Positions 54,197 through 63,963 of a stretch of 64,000 bases of DNA are shown piece after piece. Source of the stretch: Candidatus Paraprevotella stercoravium. GTDB taxonomy: Bacteria; Bacteroidota; Bacteroidia; Bacteroidales; Bacteroidaceae. A program made the translations under genes and the position numbers. Position 1 is the first letter of the stretch. Each line of letters starts with the position of its first letter. The stretch spans positions 1 through 64,000 of the forward strand of contig CALUIU010000011.1 in the NCBI GenBank assembly GCA_944320795.1, given 5' to 3'. Under the pieces are notes generated by a model that worked only from the letters and a program-made list of their open reading frames with translations, made no database searches and had not been told where the DNA came from.

Positions 54197-55297
54197 TTAT
54201 TTACTAATTTCTACAATATGGGTCGGAGCCTGCTCCTGATTGCGTTTGTCTGTCTGACGCACTACAGCAGCGGCCAGTTTCATAAACGACTTGCCTACCG
54301 GTGTCTCTCCATCCAAAGCTTCGGGAGTTCCCTTGTCGCCATTCTCGCAAATGCTCTGCACAACCGGGATCTGTCCCAGCAATGGCACGTTCATTTCTTC
54401 GGCCAAATGCTTCACTCCTTCTTTTCCAAAGATGTAATACTTATTCTCCGGCAGTTCGGCAGGAGTAAACCAGGCCATGTTCTCTACCAATCCGAGAATA
54501 GGCACATTCACCTTATCATTCATATACATGTTGATACCCTTTCGTGCATCAGCCAAAGCCACCTGCTGCGGTGTGCTGACAATCACGGCTCCGGTAATCG
54601 GCAAAGTCTGCACCAAAGTAAGGTGAATATCACTCGTTCCCGGAGGAGTATCCAGCACAAAATAATCCAAGTCACCCCATTCTGCGTCTCCGATAAGCTG
54701 CTTCAAAGCATTGCTGGCCATACCGCCACGCCACAAAGTCGCCTGGTCCGGATCGACAAAGAAACCGATGGAAAGCACCTTGATGCCATATTTCTCCACC
54801 GGAATAATCATGTCGCGACCGTTAATCTGTTCTGCATACGGACGGGCGTCTTCCATCTGAAACATCTTAGGCACACTCGGACCGAAAATATCCGCATCGA
54901 GCAAACCTACCTTAAAGCCCATCTTAGCCAAAGCCACAGCCAGATTGGCGGCTACGGTAGACTTACCCACACCACCTTTTCCGGAAGATACAGCAATGAT
55001 ATTCTTCACGCCCGGCAACAGTTTGCCCACTTCGGGACGAGGAGCCAGAATGGTCTTTATCTTGATTTCCACTTCCACTTCCTTTGCCACATAGGCATGA
55101 ATAGCAGCCTCAGCCGCTTTCACAATGGATTTGATAAACGGATTGGTTGGTTTATCGAAAATCAGTGAGAAACTAACATGCAAACCGCTGATGCGCAAAT
55201 CATCCTCTACCATTTCTGCCTCGACAATATTCTTGCCGGTTCCCGGATAACGCACGGTAGCGAGCGCATCCATGATCAGTTTAGGATAGATATTCAT
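54197..55297 (-). CDS. mrp: Mrp/ApbC-type P-loop ATPase (iron-sulfur carrier family)
   Basis: A 366-residue protein. The N-terminal ~85 residues are a MIP18/DUF59-like domain, followed by the deviant Walker A SSGKGGVGKSTVAANLA and the nucleotide-binding core. Relatives bind and transfer 4Fe-4S clusters to apoproteins. The family's usual CxxC cluster motif is not present where expected (VENMAWFTPAELPENKYY takes its place), so cluster binding may use other residues or differ. It is 31 bp downstream of trmB. Confidence 0.92.
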   Translation of the reverse strand: MNIYPKLIMDALATVRYPGTGKNIVEAEMVEDDLRISGLHVSFSLIFDKPTNPFIKSIVKAAEAAIHAYVAKEVEVEIKIKTILAPRPEVGKLLPGVKNIIAVSSGKGGVGKSTVAANLAVALAKMGFKVGLLDADIFGPSVPKMFQMEDARPYAEQINGRDMIIPVEKYGIKVLSIGFFVDPDQATLWRGGMASNALKQLIGDAEWGDLDYFVLDTPPGTSDIHLTLVQTLPITGAVIVSTPQQVALADARKGINMYMNDKVNVPILGLVENMAWFTPAELPENKYYIFGKEGVKHLAEEMNVPLLGQIPVVQSICENGDKGTPEALDGETPVGKSFMKLAAAVVRQTDKRNQEQAPTHIVEISK

Positions 55298-55328
55298 TTC
55301 TTTGTTCTTTATTTTAAATTATATATCA

Positions 55329-56105
55329 TTATTTCGAAGTTGCCAAACCGCTTCGTTTGCTGCGATTATAGCTTCTATAATCATCCAGTTCGATTTCCAC
55401 TTCGGGTTCCTGCAACTCTCCGGCACGTGGTAAACGGAAACGCAGATATTTGATATTCAATCCGCGATCAATCCACTGCTGTTCGTAGTAGGTCTGTATA
55501 CTCAAAATACGGGCGTCCTCGGTATCGGGATGCTCAGCCAGCACACTGTGATATAAATCTGTTGTAGAAAACTCTACCGGAAGAGCATTCTTCTCCACCA
55601 TATAATTGGTATAGGTAAACAGGAAATTGGAATCGGTTTTCAGATGAATCAGTCCTCCGTCAATCAAGAACTTACGGTAACGATTCATAAAGTAAGTGGA
55701 TGTCAGCCGCTTGGTAACCTTTTTCATCTGAGGATCACTGAAAGTCAGCCAGATTTCCTGTACCTCATCCGGATCAAAGAAACGGTCAATAATTTCTATG
55801 TTTGTACGCAGAAAAGCTACATTCTTCAGCCCTTCACGCATAGACTCAGTTGCTCCGGTCCACATGCGGGCACCTTTAATATCTACTCCAATGAAATTCT
55901 TTTCCGGATACAGACGAGCCAGTCCCACGGTATATTCTCCACGGCCACAACCCAATTCCAATACAATCGGGTTCTGGTTTCCGAAGAATTCATGCCACTT
56001 GCCCCGTCCTTCAAACGGTACGTTATCAATCACAGAATACGGATATTCAAATACGTGCGGATATTCTGCCATATCGGCAAACTTAGCCAATTTACCTTTT
56101 CCCAT
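55329..56105 (-). CDS. trmB: tRNA (guanine-N7)-methyltransferase
   Basis: A 258-residue SAM-dependent enzyme that makes m7G46 in tRNA. SAM motif [16 protein letters not shown], then [12 protein letters not shown] and the family motif [12 protein letters not shown] (catalytic Asp), followed by [12 protein letters not shown]. Slightly longer than the E. coli enzyme. First gene of a pair with mrp. Confidence 0.93.
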   Translation of the reverse strand: MGKGKLAKFADMAEYPHVFEYPYSVIDNVPFEGRGKWHEFFGNQNPIVLELGCGRGEYTVGLARLYPEKNFIGVDIKGARMWTGATESMREGLKNVAFLRTNIEIIDRFFDPDEVQEIWLTFSDPQMKKVTKRLTSTYFMNRYRKFLIDGGLIHLKTDSNFLFTYTNYMVEKNALPVEFSTTDLYHSVLAEHPDTEDARILSIQTYYEQQWIDRGLNIKYLRFRLPRAGELQEPEVEIELDDYRSYNRSKRSGLATSK

Positions 56106-56168
56106 GCTTTTCTTTGATCGTTACAGTATTTTCTGTTTTCTATAAATAATTACCTACTTGAAAATAAA

Positions 56169-56207
56169 TAGAAACCGCACGCGTTTTCCAACGTATGCGG
56201 TATTCTA
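56169..56207 (-). terminator. Terminator-like hairpin after the OmpA lipoprotein gene
   Basis: 56169-56184 pairs with 56191-56207 with one bulge and wobbles (ACCGCA/TGCGGT core), 32 bp past the stop; a T-rich stretch follows on the minus strand. Confidence 0.55.
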
Positions 56208-56238
56208 TTATAATTGTTTTTTGTTCTAAATACTCAAA

Positions 56239-57111
56239 TTACTGAATCTGTTCCCCTTCTGTTTCAGGAGCCTTCTCAATCAAATCCATAAACTGATCCA
56301 GTTTAGGAGTAATGATGATCTGGGTACGACGGTTTCTCTGTTTTCCGGCTGCTGAAGTATTGTCAGCAATCGGATTGTACTCACCGCGTCCGGCTGCAGT
56401 CAAACGAGAAGGATCAACACCGTATTGGTTCTGCAAAGCCTGTACCACTGATGATGCACGCAAAGCACTCAAATCCCAGTTGTTTCGGATGTTCGGACGT
56501 GAAATCGGATCAGTATCTGTATTACCCTCTACCAATACGTCGTAATCCTTATAGTCTGTTATAATCTTGGCAATCTTACTCAAAGTCTCTCCGGCGCGGT
56601 CGCTGATCTCATAACTTCCAGACTTATACAGCATATTGTCTGACAAAGAGATGTAAACGACACCCTTCAATACCTTGATATCTACATCCTGCAACTCGTC
56701 GCGACTCAAAGAACGGGTCAGGTTGTTGGTCAACACCATATTCAAAGAATCAGACTTGTCCTTAGCCTCAACCAACTGTTTGATGAATTTGTTAGAAGCA
56801 TTGATTTCGTCTACGAGCTTTGATATATTGACATTACCCTGTGAATTCTGTTGGATACTTTTGTCCAAAGAATTCTGCAAAGCAGCATAAGATGCTTTTA
56901 ATTCTGCATTATTTTTCTGAGCCTCAGCCAATCTTTCTTCCAGACTCTTGATATTTGCCTTATTCTCTGCCAACTGTAATTGGGCATTCTGATACTTTGC
57001 CTCCAGCTTATCCTTCTCTGTCTGCAAAGAAGTAAACTGCTTTTTTGTTACACATCCTGAGAACAGGAACAGTGCAACAACCATAGTCAATAATGAAATA
57101 GAATGTTTCAT
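56239..57111 (-). CDS. OmpA family lipoprotein (Pal-like)
   Basis: A 290-residue protein with a lipoprotein signal (VALFLFSGC, C20). A coiled coil (about 28-105, TEKDKLEAKYQNAQLQLAEN) spaces a C-terminal OmpA domain (about 165-280) with peptidoglycan-binding residues in VEGNTDTDPISRPNIRNNWD and GKQRNRRTQI. It would tether the outer membrane to peptidoglycan. Its -7 box (TATTTTTG) is at 57184-57191. Confidence 0.92.
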   Translation of the reverse strand: MKHSISLLTMVVALFLFSGCVTKKQFTSLQTEKDKLEAKYQNAQLQLAENKANIKSLEERLAEAQKNNAELKASYAALQNSLDKSIQQNSQGNVNISKLVDEINASNKFIKQLVEAKDKSDSLNMVLTNNLTRSLSRDELQDVDIKVLKGVVYISLSDNMLYKSGSYEISDRAGETLSKIAKIITDYKDYDVLVEGNTDTDPISRPNIRNNWDLSALRASSVVQALQNQYGVDPSRLTAAGRGEYNPIADNTSAAGKQRNRRTQIIITPKLDQFMDLIEKAPETEGEQIQ

Positions 57112-57183
57112 AATTAGGTGTTTTAAATGTTTCCTATTGATCTGATAAATTTATATTTAGGCTTTTAACCCTATTATCGGGGT

Positions 57184-57191
57184 CAAAAATA
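57184..57191 (-). promoter_or_regulatory. Promoter -7 box of the OmpA lipoprotein gene
   Basis: On the minus strand this reads TATTTTTG (TAnnTTTG), 72 bp before the ATG at 57111. Confidence 0.55.
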
Positions 57192-57271
57192 CGAATATAT
57201 TTTAAAATAGAAAGTGCTTTTCTAGCAAAATAAATTTAAACGTAAGATATTCCGTAAAAAAAAACAGAAAA

Positions 57272-57317
57272 AAGATAGCTGGTATTCAGGCTTTTATCCT
57301 TAAGAACCAACTATCTT
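57272..57317 (-). terminator. Terminator of ilvE
   Basis: AAGATAGCTGGT (57272-57283) pairs with ACCAACTATCTT (57306-57317) with one wobble; on the minus strand a TTTTTTCTGTTTTTTT tract follows. It lies 33 bp past the ilvE stop. Confidence 0.8.
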
Positions 57318-57350
57318 AACCATTATCTTCCCTTGAATCTTTTGATATAT

Positions 57351-58373
57351 TTATTCAATTACAACTTTTGTCCATCCGTGAACATCCGGCTCAGTACCAT
57401 ATTGAATACCACGCAAATGGTGATACAGTTTGGTACTTACAGGTCCGGGCTTACCGTCTTTGCTGATTACATAACTTTTCTTGTTCTCCAAATCATCAAT
57501 TCGCTCTATAGGACTGATAACCGCAGCTGTTCCACAGGCACCGGCTTCCTCAAAAGTTGCCAACTCTTCTTCTGGTATCTGTCTTTGTTCAACCTTCATG
57601 CCCATATCCTCTGCCAACTGCATCAGACTCTTGTTGGTAATTGAAGGCAGAATTGACGATGATTTCGGTGTTACGTAAGTATTGTTTTTAATACCGAAGA
57701 AATTGGCGGCACCACACTCGTCAATATATTTCTTTTCTTTCGCATCAAGATAGAACTCACAAGAGTATCCCAAATCATGGGCCATCTTATTGGCGCGCAA
57801 GCTGGCTGCATAGTTTCCACCTACCTTATAAGTACCGGTTCCAAGCGGGGCAGCACGGTCAAACTCACGGATAATTACATAAGGATTGGTTGCAAAACCA
57901 CCCTTGAAGTACGGACCTACCGGTGTAACAAAAATCACAAACATATATTCATCTGCAGGATGAACACCCACCTGAGCCCCCGTACCAATCAGTAACGGAC
58001 GGATATACAGTGAGGCCCCGCTCTCATATGGAGGAATAAAGCGTTCATTCAGACGCACCACTTTCGTGACCATTTCCTCAAAAAGTTCGGTAGATACTTC
58101 CGGCATCAATATTCCGCGACAAGTACTTTGCAGGCGCGCCGCATTTTCATCCATACGGAACACACGCACTTTGCCGTCCGGGCAGCGGTAAGCTTTCAAT
58201 CCTTCAAAAGCTTCCTGTCCATAGTGCAGACAGGTGGCAGCCATGTGAATATTGATGGTCTGCTCTGAACACACTTCAATCTCTCCCCATTTTCCGTCGC
58301 GATAGTAGCAGCGGACATTGTAATCTGTCGGCATATAGCCAAAAGACAGATTTGCCCAATCAATCTCTTTCAT
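57351..58373 (-). CDS. ilvE: Branched-chain amino acid aminotransferase
   Basis: A 340-residue class IV PLP enzyme, started at the ATG 58371-58373 (MKEIDWANLSFGYMPT); a TTG two codons upstream is unlikely. Schiff-base lysine in GTYKVGGNYAASL, phosphate-binding GACGTAAVISPI and substrate-pocket YIDECGAANFFG. It catalyses the final transamination to leucine, isoleucine and valine. Length and sequence fit the group II IlvE enzymes. Monocistronic. Confidence 0.94.
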   Translation of the reverse strand: MKEIDWANLSFGYMPTDYNVRCYYRDGKWGEIEVCSEQTINIHMAATCLHYGQEAFEGLKAYRCPDGKVRVFRMDENAARLQSTCRGILMPEVSTELFEEMVTKVVRLNERFIPPYESGASLYIRPLLIGTGAQVGVHPADEYMFVIFVTPVGPYFKGGFATNPYVIIREFDRAAPLGTGTYKVGGNYAASLRANKMAHDLGYSCEFYLDAKEKKYIDECGAANFFGIKNNTYVTPKSSSILPSITNKSLMQLAEDMGMKVEQRQIPEEELATFEEAGACGTAAVISPIERIDDLENKKSYVISKDGKPGPVSTKLYHHLRGIQYGTEPDVHGWTKVVIE

Positions 58374-58567
58374 ATTCAATCAATAATGCGAAAACGCAAA
58401 GGTTATGCTTTTGTATCTTCGCTTGTTAACCTATAAATTATTGTTTTTACAACTTTCTATCGTCACTCCGATATCTTTTTAAAGAATTCCTACCGGATGG
58501 CTGATTGCAAAGTTATAGAAAAATTTCATATTTTAAACAAAGAAAGAAAATAAATTTCAATTTGAAA

Positions 58568-58774
58568 TTATTTTTCCTCAGCATCTAATATTTTTTGTAT
58601 CTCCTGATTGGTTTGGTATAGTTTTTCCTTACAATACCCAATCAGCATCTTCGCCTCTTTCAATTTTTCGGCCAACAGGTCAATTCCCAGTTCATTATTT
58701 TCCACCTGTTTCAAAATGTCCTGCAAAGCCGCAACAGCCTCCTCATAGCTTCTGGGATTATTTTTTCTCGGCAT
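58568..58774 (-). CDS. xseB: Exodeoxyribonuclease VII small subunit
   Basis: A 68-residue helical protein with the family pattern SYEEAVAALQDILKQVENNE and GIDLLAEKLKEAKMLIGYC. It complexes with XseA. It lies 26 bp after xseA on the same strand, the usual arrangement. Confidence 0.92.
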   Translation of the reverse strand: MPRKNNPRSYEEAVAALQDILKQVENNELGIDLLAEKLKEAKMLIGYCKEKLYQTNQEIQKILDAEEK

Positions 58775-58800
58775 AAATCTCCTGTTTTTTTTGATTTCCG

Positions 58801-60099
58801 TTATAAAACTTTTGACTTTATCTTTCCCTGAGCAAAGTGGGTTTCCAATACATCACCTGCCAAGAGCTCATGGGCACTGGTGACAATCTGCCCATTGCGA
58901 TAAGTCAAACTATATCCTAATTTCAACAAACGCTCCGGATCAAGGGCCCGAATCTGCCGGTCATAAAAGTCCAACTGACGTTTTTCATGCTCCAACCGGT
59001 TCTGAAGTCCTTGTATCAAACGCTCTTCATTATTCTCCAATTTCAAATGCTCCCGTTGTACCCGCATGCGGACTGCTGCCTGAATTCCATGTTCATAACC
59101 TAATATCTGCTGTTCGGAACGGCCTTTCACAGCTCCGAAAATTACAGGAAGGCGGGTAATCAGGGTGGTCAGTCGCAATTTTTCTGCAGAAATACGTTCG
59201 CGGACCATACTTAGAATGTCCTCTTGCAACTGTTCCAGACTGGCTGCTGTCTGCAACTGATGGTTTAACAGACAAGCAGCAGCTGCTGTAGGAGTCTTCA
59301 CTCGTGTATGTGCCACAGCATCAAGCACCGTATCATCACGTTCATGACCGATTCCGGTAATAATAGGCAACGGAAACTGGGCACAGCTTGCCGCCAACAG
59401 ATAGGTATCAAAACCGGACAGATCGCTGGTAGCTCCTCCGCCACGGATAATCACCACTACATCCCACCGGTCACGCTGCTCCAGAATTTGATCAAGAGCA
59501 GCCAAAATGGTTTCCTCAACCCGATCTCCTTGCATCACCGCCGGAAACAGGCGCACCGTAAACCGAAATCCGTAATCGTTATGAAGCAACTGATCACAGA
59601 AATCTTCAAAACCGGCAGCTGTTTTCGAAGAAATTACCGCAACCCGGTTTGTCAGTAAAGGCAGATTCAGATTCTTATTGTCATCAATCACCCCTTCGCG
59701 ACGCAACTGTTCCAGAATTTCCCGACGACGACGTGCCAGATCACCCAAAGTATAGGCCGGGTCAATATCCTCAACCGTAAGCGTATAGCCATACAGTTCG
59801 TGAAAAACGACACGCACACACACCAACACCTTGATTCCGGCAGCCAGACATTGTCCGGTTTCCCGTTCAAAATAAGGTTTTAGTGTACTATAAGCCGAAG
59901 CCCAGATTGCTCCGCGCGCCTTAGCCACCAGCTGACCGGAGAACTCATCTTTTTGAACAAATTCCAGATAGCAATGCCCTTGATAAGCCTCACGCACCTC
60001 ACTGAGTTCAGCCTGAATCCAATAAGATTGCTGAAATTCCAGATCGAGCGTGCGCCGCACCATCCGGTTCAGTTCCAGCAATGACAACGCTTCTTTCAT
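58801..60099 (-). CDS. xseA: Exodeoxyribonuclease VII large subunit
   Basis: A 432-residue subunit with an N-terminal OB-fold (about 1-110) and the catalytic region containing [32 protein letters not shown] and [20 protein letters not shown]. It degrades single-stranded DNA to oligonucleotides. The ATG overlaps the mnmA stop by 4 bp, so mnmA-xseA-xseB are one operon. Confidence 0.95.
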   Translation of the reverse strand: MKEALSLLELNRMVRRTLDLEFQQSYWIQAELSEVREAYQGHCYLEFVQKDEFSGQLVAKARGAIWASAYSTLKPYFERETGQCLAAGIKVLVCVRVVFHELYGYTLTVEDIDPAYTLGDLARRRREILEQLRREGVIDDNKNLNLPLLTNRVAVISSKTAAGFEDFCDQLLHNDYGFRFTVRLFPAVMQGDRVEETILAALDQILEQRDRWDVVVIIRGGGATSDLSGFDTYLLAASCAQFPLPIITGIGHERDDTVLDAVAHTRVKTPTAAAACLLNHQLQTAASLEQLQEDILSMVRERISAEKLRLTTLITRLPVIFGAVKGRSEQQILGYEHGIQAAVRMRVQREHLKLENNEERLIQGLQNRLEHEKRQLDFYDRQIRALDPERLLKLGYSLTYRNGQIVTSAHELLAGDVLETHFAQGKIKSKVL

Positions 60100-61238
60100 A
60101 CAAAATTCTCAATATAAGAATGTATTCCCCTTTGTGAAGCAATATATCCGCCTCCTACAACCAGATCACCCACGTAGAACACCGCAGACTGTCCCGGCGT
60201 TACGGCTGAAGCCGGTTCCTGAAAATGCACCAGATACAAATCGCCGCGATCGGAATTTTCATCCCACAAGCGATCTACCTTCTTCAGAGTGCATGGAATA
60301 GAGCGGCTGCGATAACGGATACGCACCGACAATCCTTCGGTCGGTAAAGCATCGGCATTCACCCAATTTGTCTGTTCCACAAGCATATATTCAGTCATCA
60401 GCCGGTCAGCATCACCCAGCATCACCGTATTTTTCTGTGGATTAATCTTCAACACAAAAGCAGGCTTGCCCAAAGCAATACCCAAACCTTTCCGCTGTCC
60501 CACCGTATAATACGGAAATCCCTGATGGCGTCCCAATTTATGACCTTGCTCATCCACAAAATCACCGGGACCTATTTTCCGGTCCAGGTCAGGCAGCTGC
60601 TCTTTCAGGAACTCCCGATAATCTCCCGGAATAAAGCAGACCTCCATGGATTCACTCTGACGGGCCTTCATCTCAAACCCTTTCTCCAGGAGGTAGGCAC
60701 GCACCTTGTCTTTTGTCGTATCGCCCAACGGGAAGATACAGCGACGGAGCACCTCCTGTGAAAGACGCCACAGGAAATAAGACTGGTCCTTTTTAGGATC
60801 CGTACCACATTTCAGATATACATTACCCTCCTGTTCCACCGTCTGCACATAATGACCGGTCGCTATATAGTCACACCCCAGGCGATCAGCCCAGTCCATC
60901 AGCATACGGAACTTAAAAGTAGGATTACACATGACACACGGATTCGGAGTGCGCCCATTGAGGTATTCATCTATAAAATTACGCACTACCACATTCTTAA
61001 ACGAATCTCTTTCGTCAGCCACATAATGAACGATTCCCAAACGGTCAGCCAGTTCACGGGCCTGCATCACATGATTGGGCAGTTCCTGTCCGGGTTCTGA
61101 GAAATGCTGCGGCAAATCCCATACACGCATCGTTATTCCAATCACCTCATATCCTTGTTCCTGGAGCATCAGACATACAGCTGAACTGTCTATACCACCT
61201 GACATGCCCACTAATACTTTCTTTTTCATATAATTCAT
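60096..61238 (-). CDS. mnmA: tRNA-specific 2-thiouridylase
   Basis: A 380-residue enzyme (an ATG three codons later at 61229 is equally plausible) that thiolates U34 of Lys, Glu and Gln tRNAs. PP-loop [11 protein letters not shown], first catalytic cysteine in [14 protein letters not shown], second in [12 protein letters not shown], and the C-terminal beta-barrel with [10 protein letters not shown]. Promoter -7 box at 61254-61261. First gene of mnmA-xseA-xseB. Confidence 0.95.
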   Translation of the reverse strand: MNYMKKKVLVGMSGGIDSSAVCLMLQEQGYEVIGITMRVWDLPQHFSEPGQELPNHVMQARELADRLGIVHYVADERDSFKNVVVRNFIDEYLNGRTPNPCVMCNPTFKFRMLMDWADRLGCDYIATGHYVQTVEQEGNVYLKCGTDPKKDQSYFLWRLSQEVLRRCIFPLGDTTKDKVRAYLLEKGFEMKARQSESMEVCFIPGDYREFLKEQLPDLDRKIGPGDFVDEQGHKLGRHQGFPYYTVGQRKGLGIALGKPAFVLKINPQKNTVMLGDADRLMTEYMLVEQTNWVNADALPTEGLSVRIRYRSRSIPCTLKKVDRLWDENSDRGDLYLVHFQEPASAVTPGQSAVFYVGDLVVGGGYIASQRGIHSYIENFV

Positions 61239-61253
61239 CCTGTTTCAGAAAAG

Positions 61254-61261
61254 CAAAAATA
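61254..61261 (-). promoter_or_regulatory. Promoter -7 box of mnmA-xseA-xseB
   Basis: On the minus strand this reads TATTTTTG (TAnnTTTG). The predicted start near 61248 is about 10 nt from the first ATG and 19 nt from the second. Confidence 0.5.
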
Positions 61262-61410
61262 CGGAAAAAATCGAATTGGTCAGTGTAAATTCACATATTA
61301 TCGGATACTACCGCAGTTTTTAATATTTTCATGCCGGCAGATAAATCATCGGAAGACCTCTCCTTCATGCTTTTTTCAGAATTTAAAGAACTCAGAAGTC
61401 GTTTTTTTTG

Positions 61411-61418
61411 TACCTTTG
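61411..61418 (+). promoter_or_regulatory. Promoter -7 box that fixes the second MATE start
   Basis: TACCTTTG matches TAnnTTTG. The predicted start near 61424 lies after the first frame ATG at 61408, so translation must begin at the ATG 61456. Confidence 0.65.
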
Positions 61419-61455
61419 CAGCAAATATTTTATTCTACAAACAAAAGATTTATTC

Positions 61456-62829
61456 ATGTCAGGAAAAGCATCCTCAACAGCAGAACTGGGTACCCGCCCG
61501 GTAGGAAAACTTCTGATGGCTTATGCCATTCCGGCAGTCATTGCCATGACTGCGTCTTCCTTGTATAACATGATAGACAGCATCTTTATCGGTCAGGGAG
61601 TTGGTGCTATGGCCATTTCGGGACTGGCCATCACATTTCCTCTGATGAACCTGTCGGCAGCCTTCGGATCCATGGTCGGTGTAGGAGCAGCCACACTGAT
61701 GTCCGTAAAACTAGGACAGAAAGATTATCAGACGGCACAGAACATTTTGGGAAATGTCGTTGTTCTGAATCTTATTTTAGGTATAGTGTTCGGAGTCATC
61801 GCCCTCGTTTTTCTGGATCCTATTCTCTATTTTTTTGGAGCCAGCGAAACAACCATTCCGTATGCACGGGATTATATGGAGATTATCCTGTTGGGCAATG
61901 TCGTCACGCACAGCTATCTGGGATTAAACGCTCTGCTGCGTTCGGCCGGTCACCCACAAATGTCCATGTATGCCACCATTTTGACGGTTGTGATCAACAC
62001 GATACTCGACCCTCTGTTCATCTACCAGTTCCAGATGGGAATCAAGGGAGCAGCCTATGCTACTGTTTTGGCACAGATCATTGCTCTGGTATGGCAGTTT
62101 GTGGTATTCAGCAATAAGAAGGAAGCCTTACATTTGAAACGAGGCATCTACCGATTAAAGAAAAAAATTGTATTCGACACGATAGCCATCGGACTTTCTC
62201 CCTTCCTGATGAACACATGCGCCTGCATGGTTGTGATTCTGATTAACCGCGGACTGGCTGAACATGGAGGCGATTTGGCTATCGGTGCATATGGTATCGT
62301 GAACCGTGTACTGTTCCTCTTCATCATGATCGTGATCGGTATCAATCAGGGCATGCAGCCCATTGCCGGCTATAACTACGGAGCCGGGCATATCGACCGT
62401 GTGTTCCGTGTATTGCGCTATACCATTTACAGCGCCACAGTTGTAACCACATTGGGATTTCTGATCGGCGAATGTATTCCCGAACTCTGCGCCCGCGCCT
62501 TCACCAGCGACGAACAACTGATTGAAATGGCTGCTCACGGCATGCGTATCATCGTGATTTTCTATCCGATTATCGGTTTTCAGATAGCCACTACAAACTT
62601 TTTTCAGAGTATCGGACACGCAGGTAAAAGTATTTTCTTATCTTTAACACGCCAACTGCTGTTCCTGATTCCGGCACTTATCATATTCCCCCGATTCTGG
62701 CAACTGGACGGCATTTGGATGGCCATGCCGGCATCCGACCTGGTAGCCTGCATTGTAACCGCCGTTATGCTGGTGATTCAAAACAAGAAAATGAAACAAA
62801 GACATTTGGCAAGCAATGGACAACAATAA
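61456..62829 (+). CDS. MATE family efflux transporter
   Basis: A 457-residue MATE protein starting at MSGKASSTAELGTRPVGK; an ATG 48 bp upstream precedes the likely transcription start. About 12 helices, with MIDSIFIGQGVGAMAISGLA and GINQGMQPIAGYNYGAG as typical MATE signatures. Its closest context differs from the MATE gene at 8221: here it overlaps a cytidylate-kinase-like gene by 14 bp, so the two are translated together. Substrate unknown. Confidence 0.92.
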   Translation: MSGKASSTAELGTRPVGKLLMAYAIPAVIAMTASSLYNMIDSIFIGQGVGAMAISGLAITFPLMNLSAAFGSMVGVGAATLMSVKLGQKDYQTAQNILGNVVVLNLILGIVFGVIALVFLDPILYFFGASETTIPYARDYMEIILLGNVVTHSYLGLNALLRSAGHPQMSMYATILTVVINTILDPLFIYQFQMGIKGAAYATVLAQIIALVWQFVVFSNKKEALHLKRGIYRLKKKIVFDTIAIGLSPFLMNTCACMVVILINRGLAEHGGDLAIGAYGIVNRVLFLFIMIVIGINQGMQPIAGYNYGAGHIDRVFRVLRYTIYSATVVTTLGFLIGECIPELCARAFTSDEQLIEMAAHGMRIIVIFYPIIGFQIATTNFFQSIGHAGKSIFLSLTRQLLFLIPALIIFPRFWQLDGIWMAMPASDLVACIVTAVMLVIQNKKMKQRHLASNGQQ

Positions 62830-63442
62830 GAATTTTGTACTCAACATCGGACGCCAGTTGGGCAGTGGCGGCCATGCCATCGGCACTATTTTGGCCAAGG
62901 AATTCGGCATTAAGTTTTACGACAAGGAAGTGCTTGATCTGGCAGCTCAAGAGAGCGGCTTCAGCAAATACTTCTTTGAGCGCGATGATGAGCACCGCGG
63001 TTTTGTAAAGAGTCTGTTCAATTCCATCATTCCCTTTACCAGCAGCGGTGACCCTTACGGCAATCAACTCAGTTCGGAATCGCTTTTCAAATTTCAGAGT
63101 GACGCCATCAAGAAAGCGGCTGAACGCGAATCGTGCGTATTTGTTGGCCGTTGTGCCGACTATGTGTTACGCGATCATCCGCGCTGCGTAAACATATTCA
63201 TATCAGCAAATATGGAAGACCGGGTAGCACGCCTGATGCAGAATTTGCAGATAGACGCCCAGGAAGCCGAAAAAAGAGCTCTCGAAGGGGACGACAAACG
63301 TGCATCTTATTATAATTACTATAGTGCGCTGACCTGGGGAGAGGCTTCAACCTATCACATCTGCATCAACTCATCGGTTTTGGGACTTGAAGGTACGGCA
63401 GATTTCCTGAAGTCTTTCATCATGAAAAAGCTGGATTTATGA
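62816..63442 (+). CDS. Cytidylate kinase-like protein
   Basis: A 208-residue P-loop protein. IGRQLGSGGHAIGTILAKEF is the nucleotide-binding loop of the cytidylate-kinase-like family; FYDKEVLDLAAQESGFS follows. This family often occurs beside MATE genes in Bacteroidetes and is distinct from the housekeeping cmk. The substrate is not established. It overlaps the MATE gene by 14 bp and the next gene by 4 bp. Confidence 0.88.
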   Translation: MDNNKNFVLNIGRQLGSGGHAIGTILAKEFGIKFYDKEVLDLAAQESGFSKYFFERDDEHRGFVKSLFNSIIPFTSSGDPYGNQLSSESLFKFQSDAIKKAAERESCVFVGRCADYVLRDHPRCVNIFISANMEDRVARLMQNLQIDAQEAEKRALEGDDKRASYYNYYSALTWGEASTYHICINSSVLGLEGTADFLKSFIMKKLDL

Positions 63443-63942
63443 AAAGAATAGGAATCCTTTCGGACACACACGGCTATTGGGATGACCGTTATCTGGAATA
63501 CTTCGCCGAGTGTGACGAAATATGGCATGCCGGAGATATCGGCTCATACGATCTGATCCGCCGACTGGAAGAATTCCGCCCTGTAAAAGCCGTATGCGGC
63601 AACTGCGACGGTGGAGACACACGAAAGACGTATCCAGAAATTCTGGAATGGGAATGCGAGAATACCCATGTGATGATGACCCATATCGGGGGATACCCCG
63701 GGAAATATGCTCCGGGCATCCGAAGGATACTGGCAGAAAAACATCCACAACTGTTTATCGCCGGACATTCGCACATACTAAAGGTTCTGTTCGACCAACA
63801 GCTAAATCTTCTTTATATCAATCCCGGAGCAGCCGGAATTATGGGATGGCATAAAGTGCGCACCCTTATCCGGGTAACTATCTCGGAAGGAAATTTCAGT
63901 AATCTGGAAGTTATTGAACTGAGCGACAAAGAAAAAATATAA
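63439..63942 (+). CDS. YfcE-type metallophosphoesterase
   Basis: A 167-residue calcineurin-like phosphoesterase with LSDTHG (first metal ligands), HAGDIG, CGNCDG and AGHSHI, all four core motifs of the YfcE/MJ0936 group. Such enzymes cleave phosphodiesters with Mn; the natural substrate is often unknown. The start overlaps the upstream stop (ATGA), which makes a three-gene translationally coupled set. Confidence 0.92.
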   Translation: MKRIGILSDTHGYWDDRYLEYFAECDEIWHAGDIGSYDLIRRLEEFRPVKAVCGNCDGGDTRKTYPEILEWECENTHVMMTHIGGYPGKYAPGIRRILAEKHPQLFIAGHSHILKVLFDQQLNLLYINPGAAGIMGWHKVRTLIRVTISEGNFSNLEVIELSDKEKI

Positions 63943-63963
63943 AAACTTAAAACATATATACTC

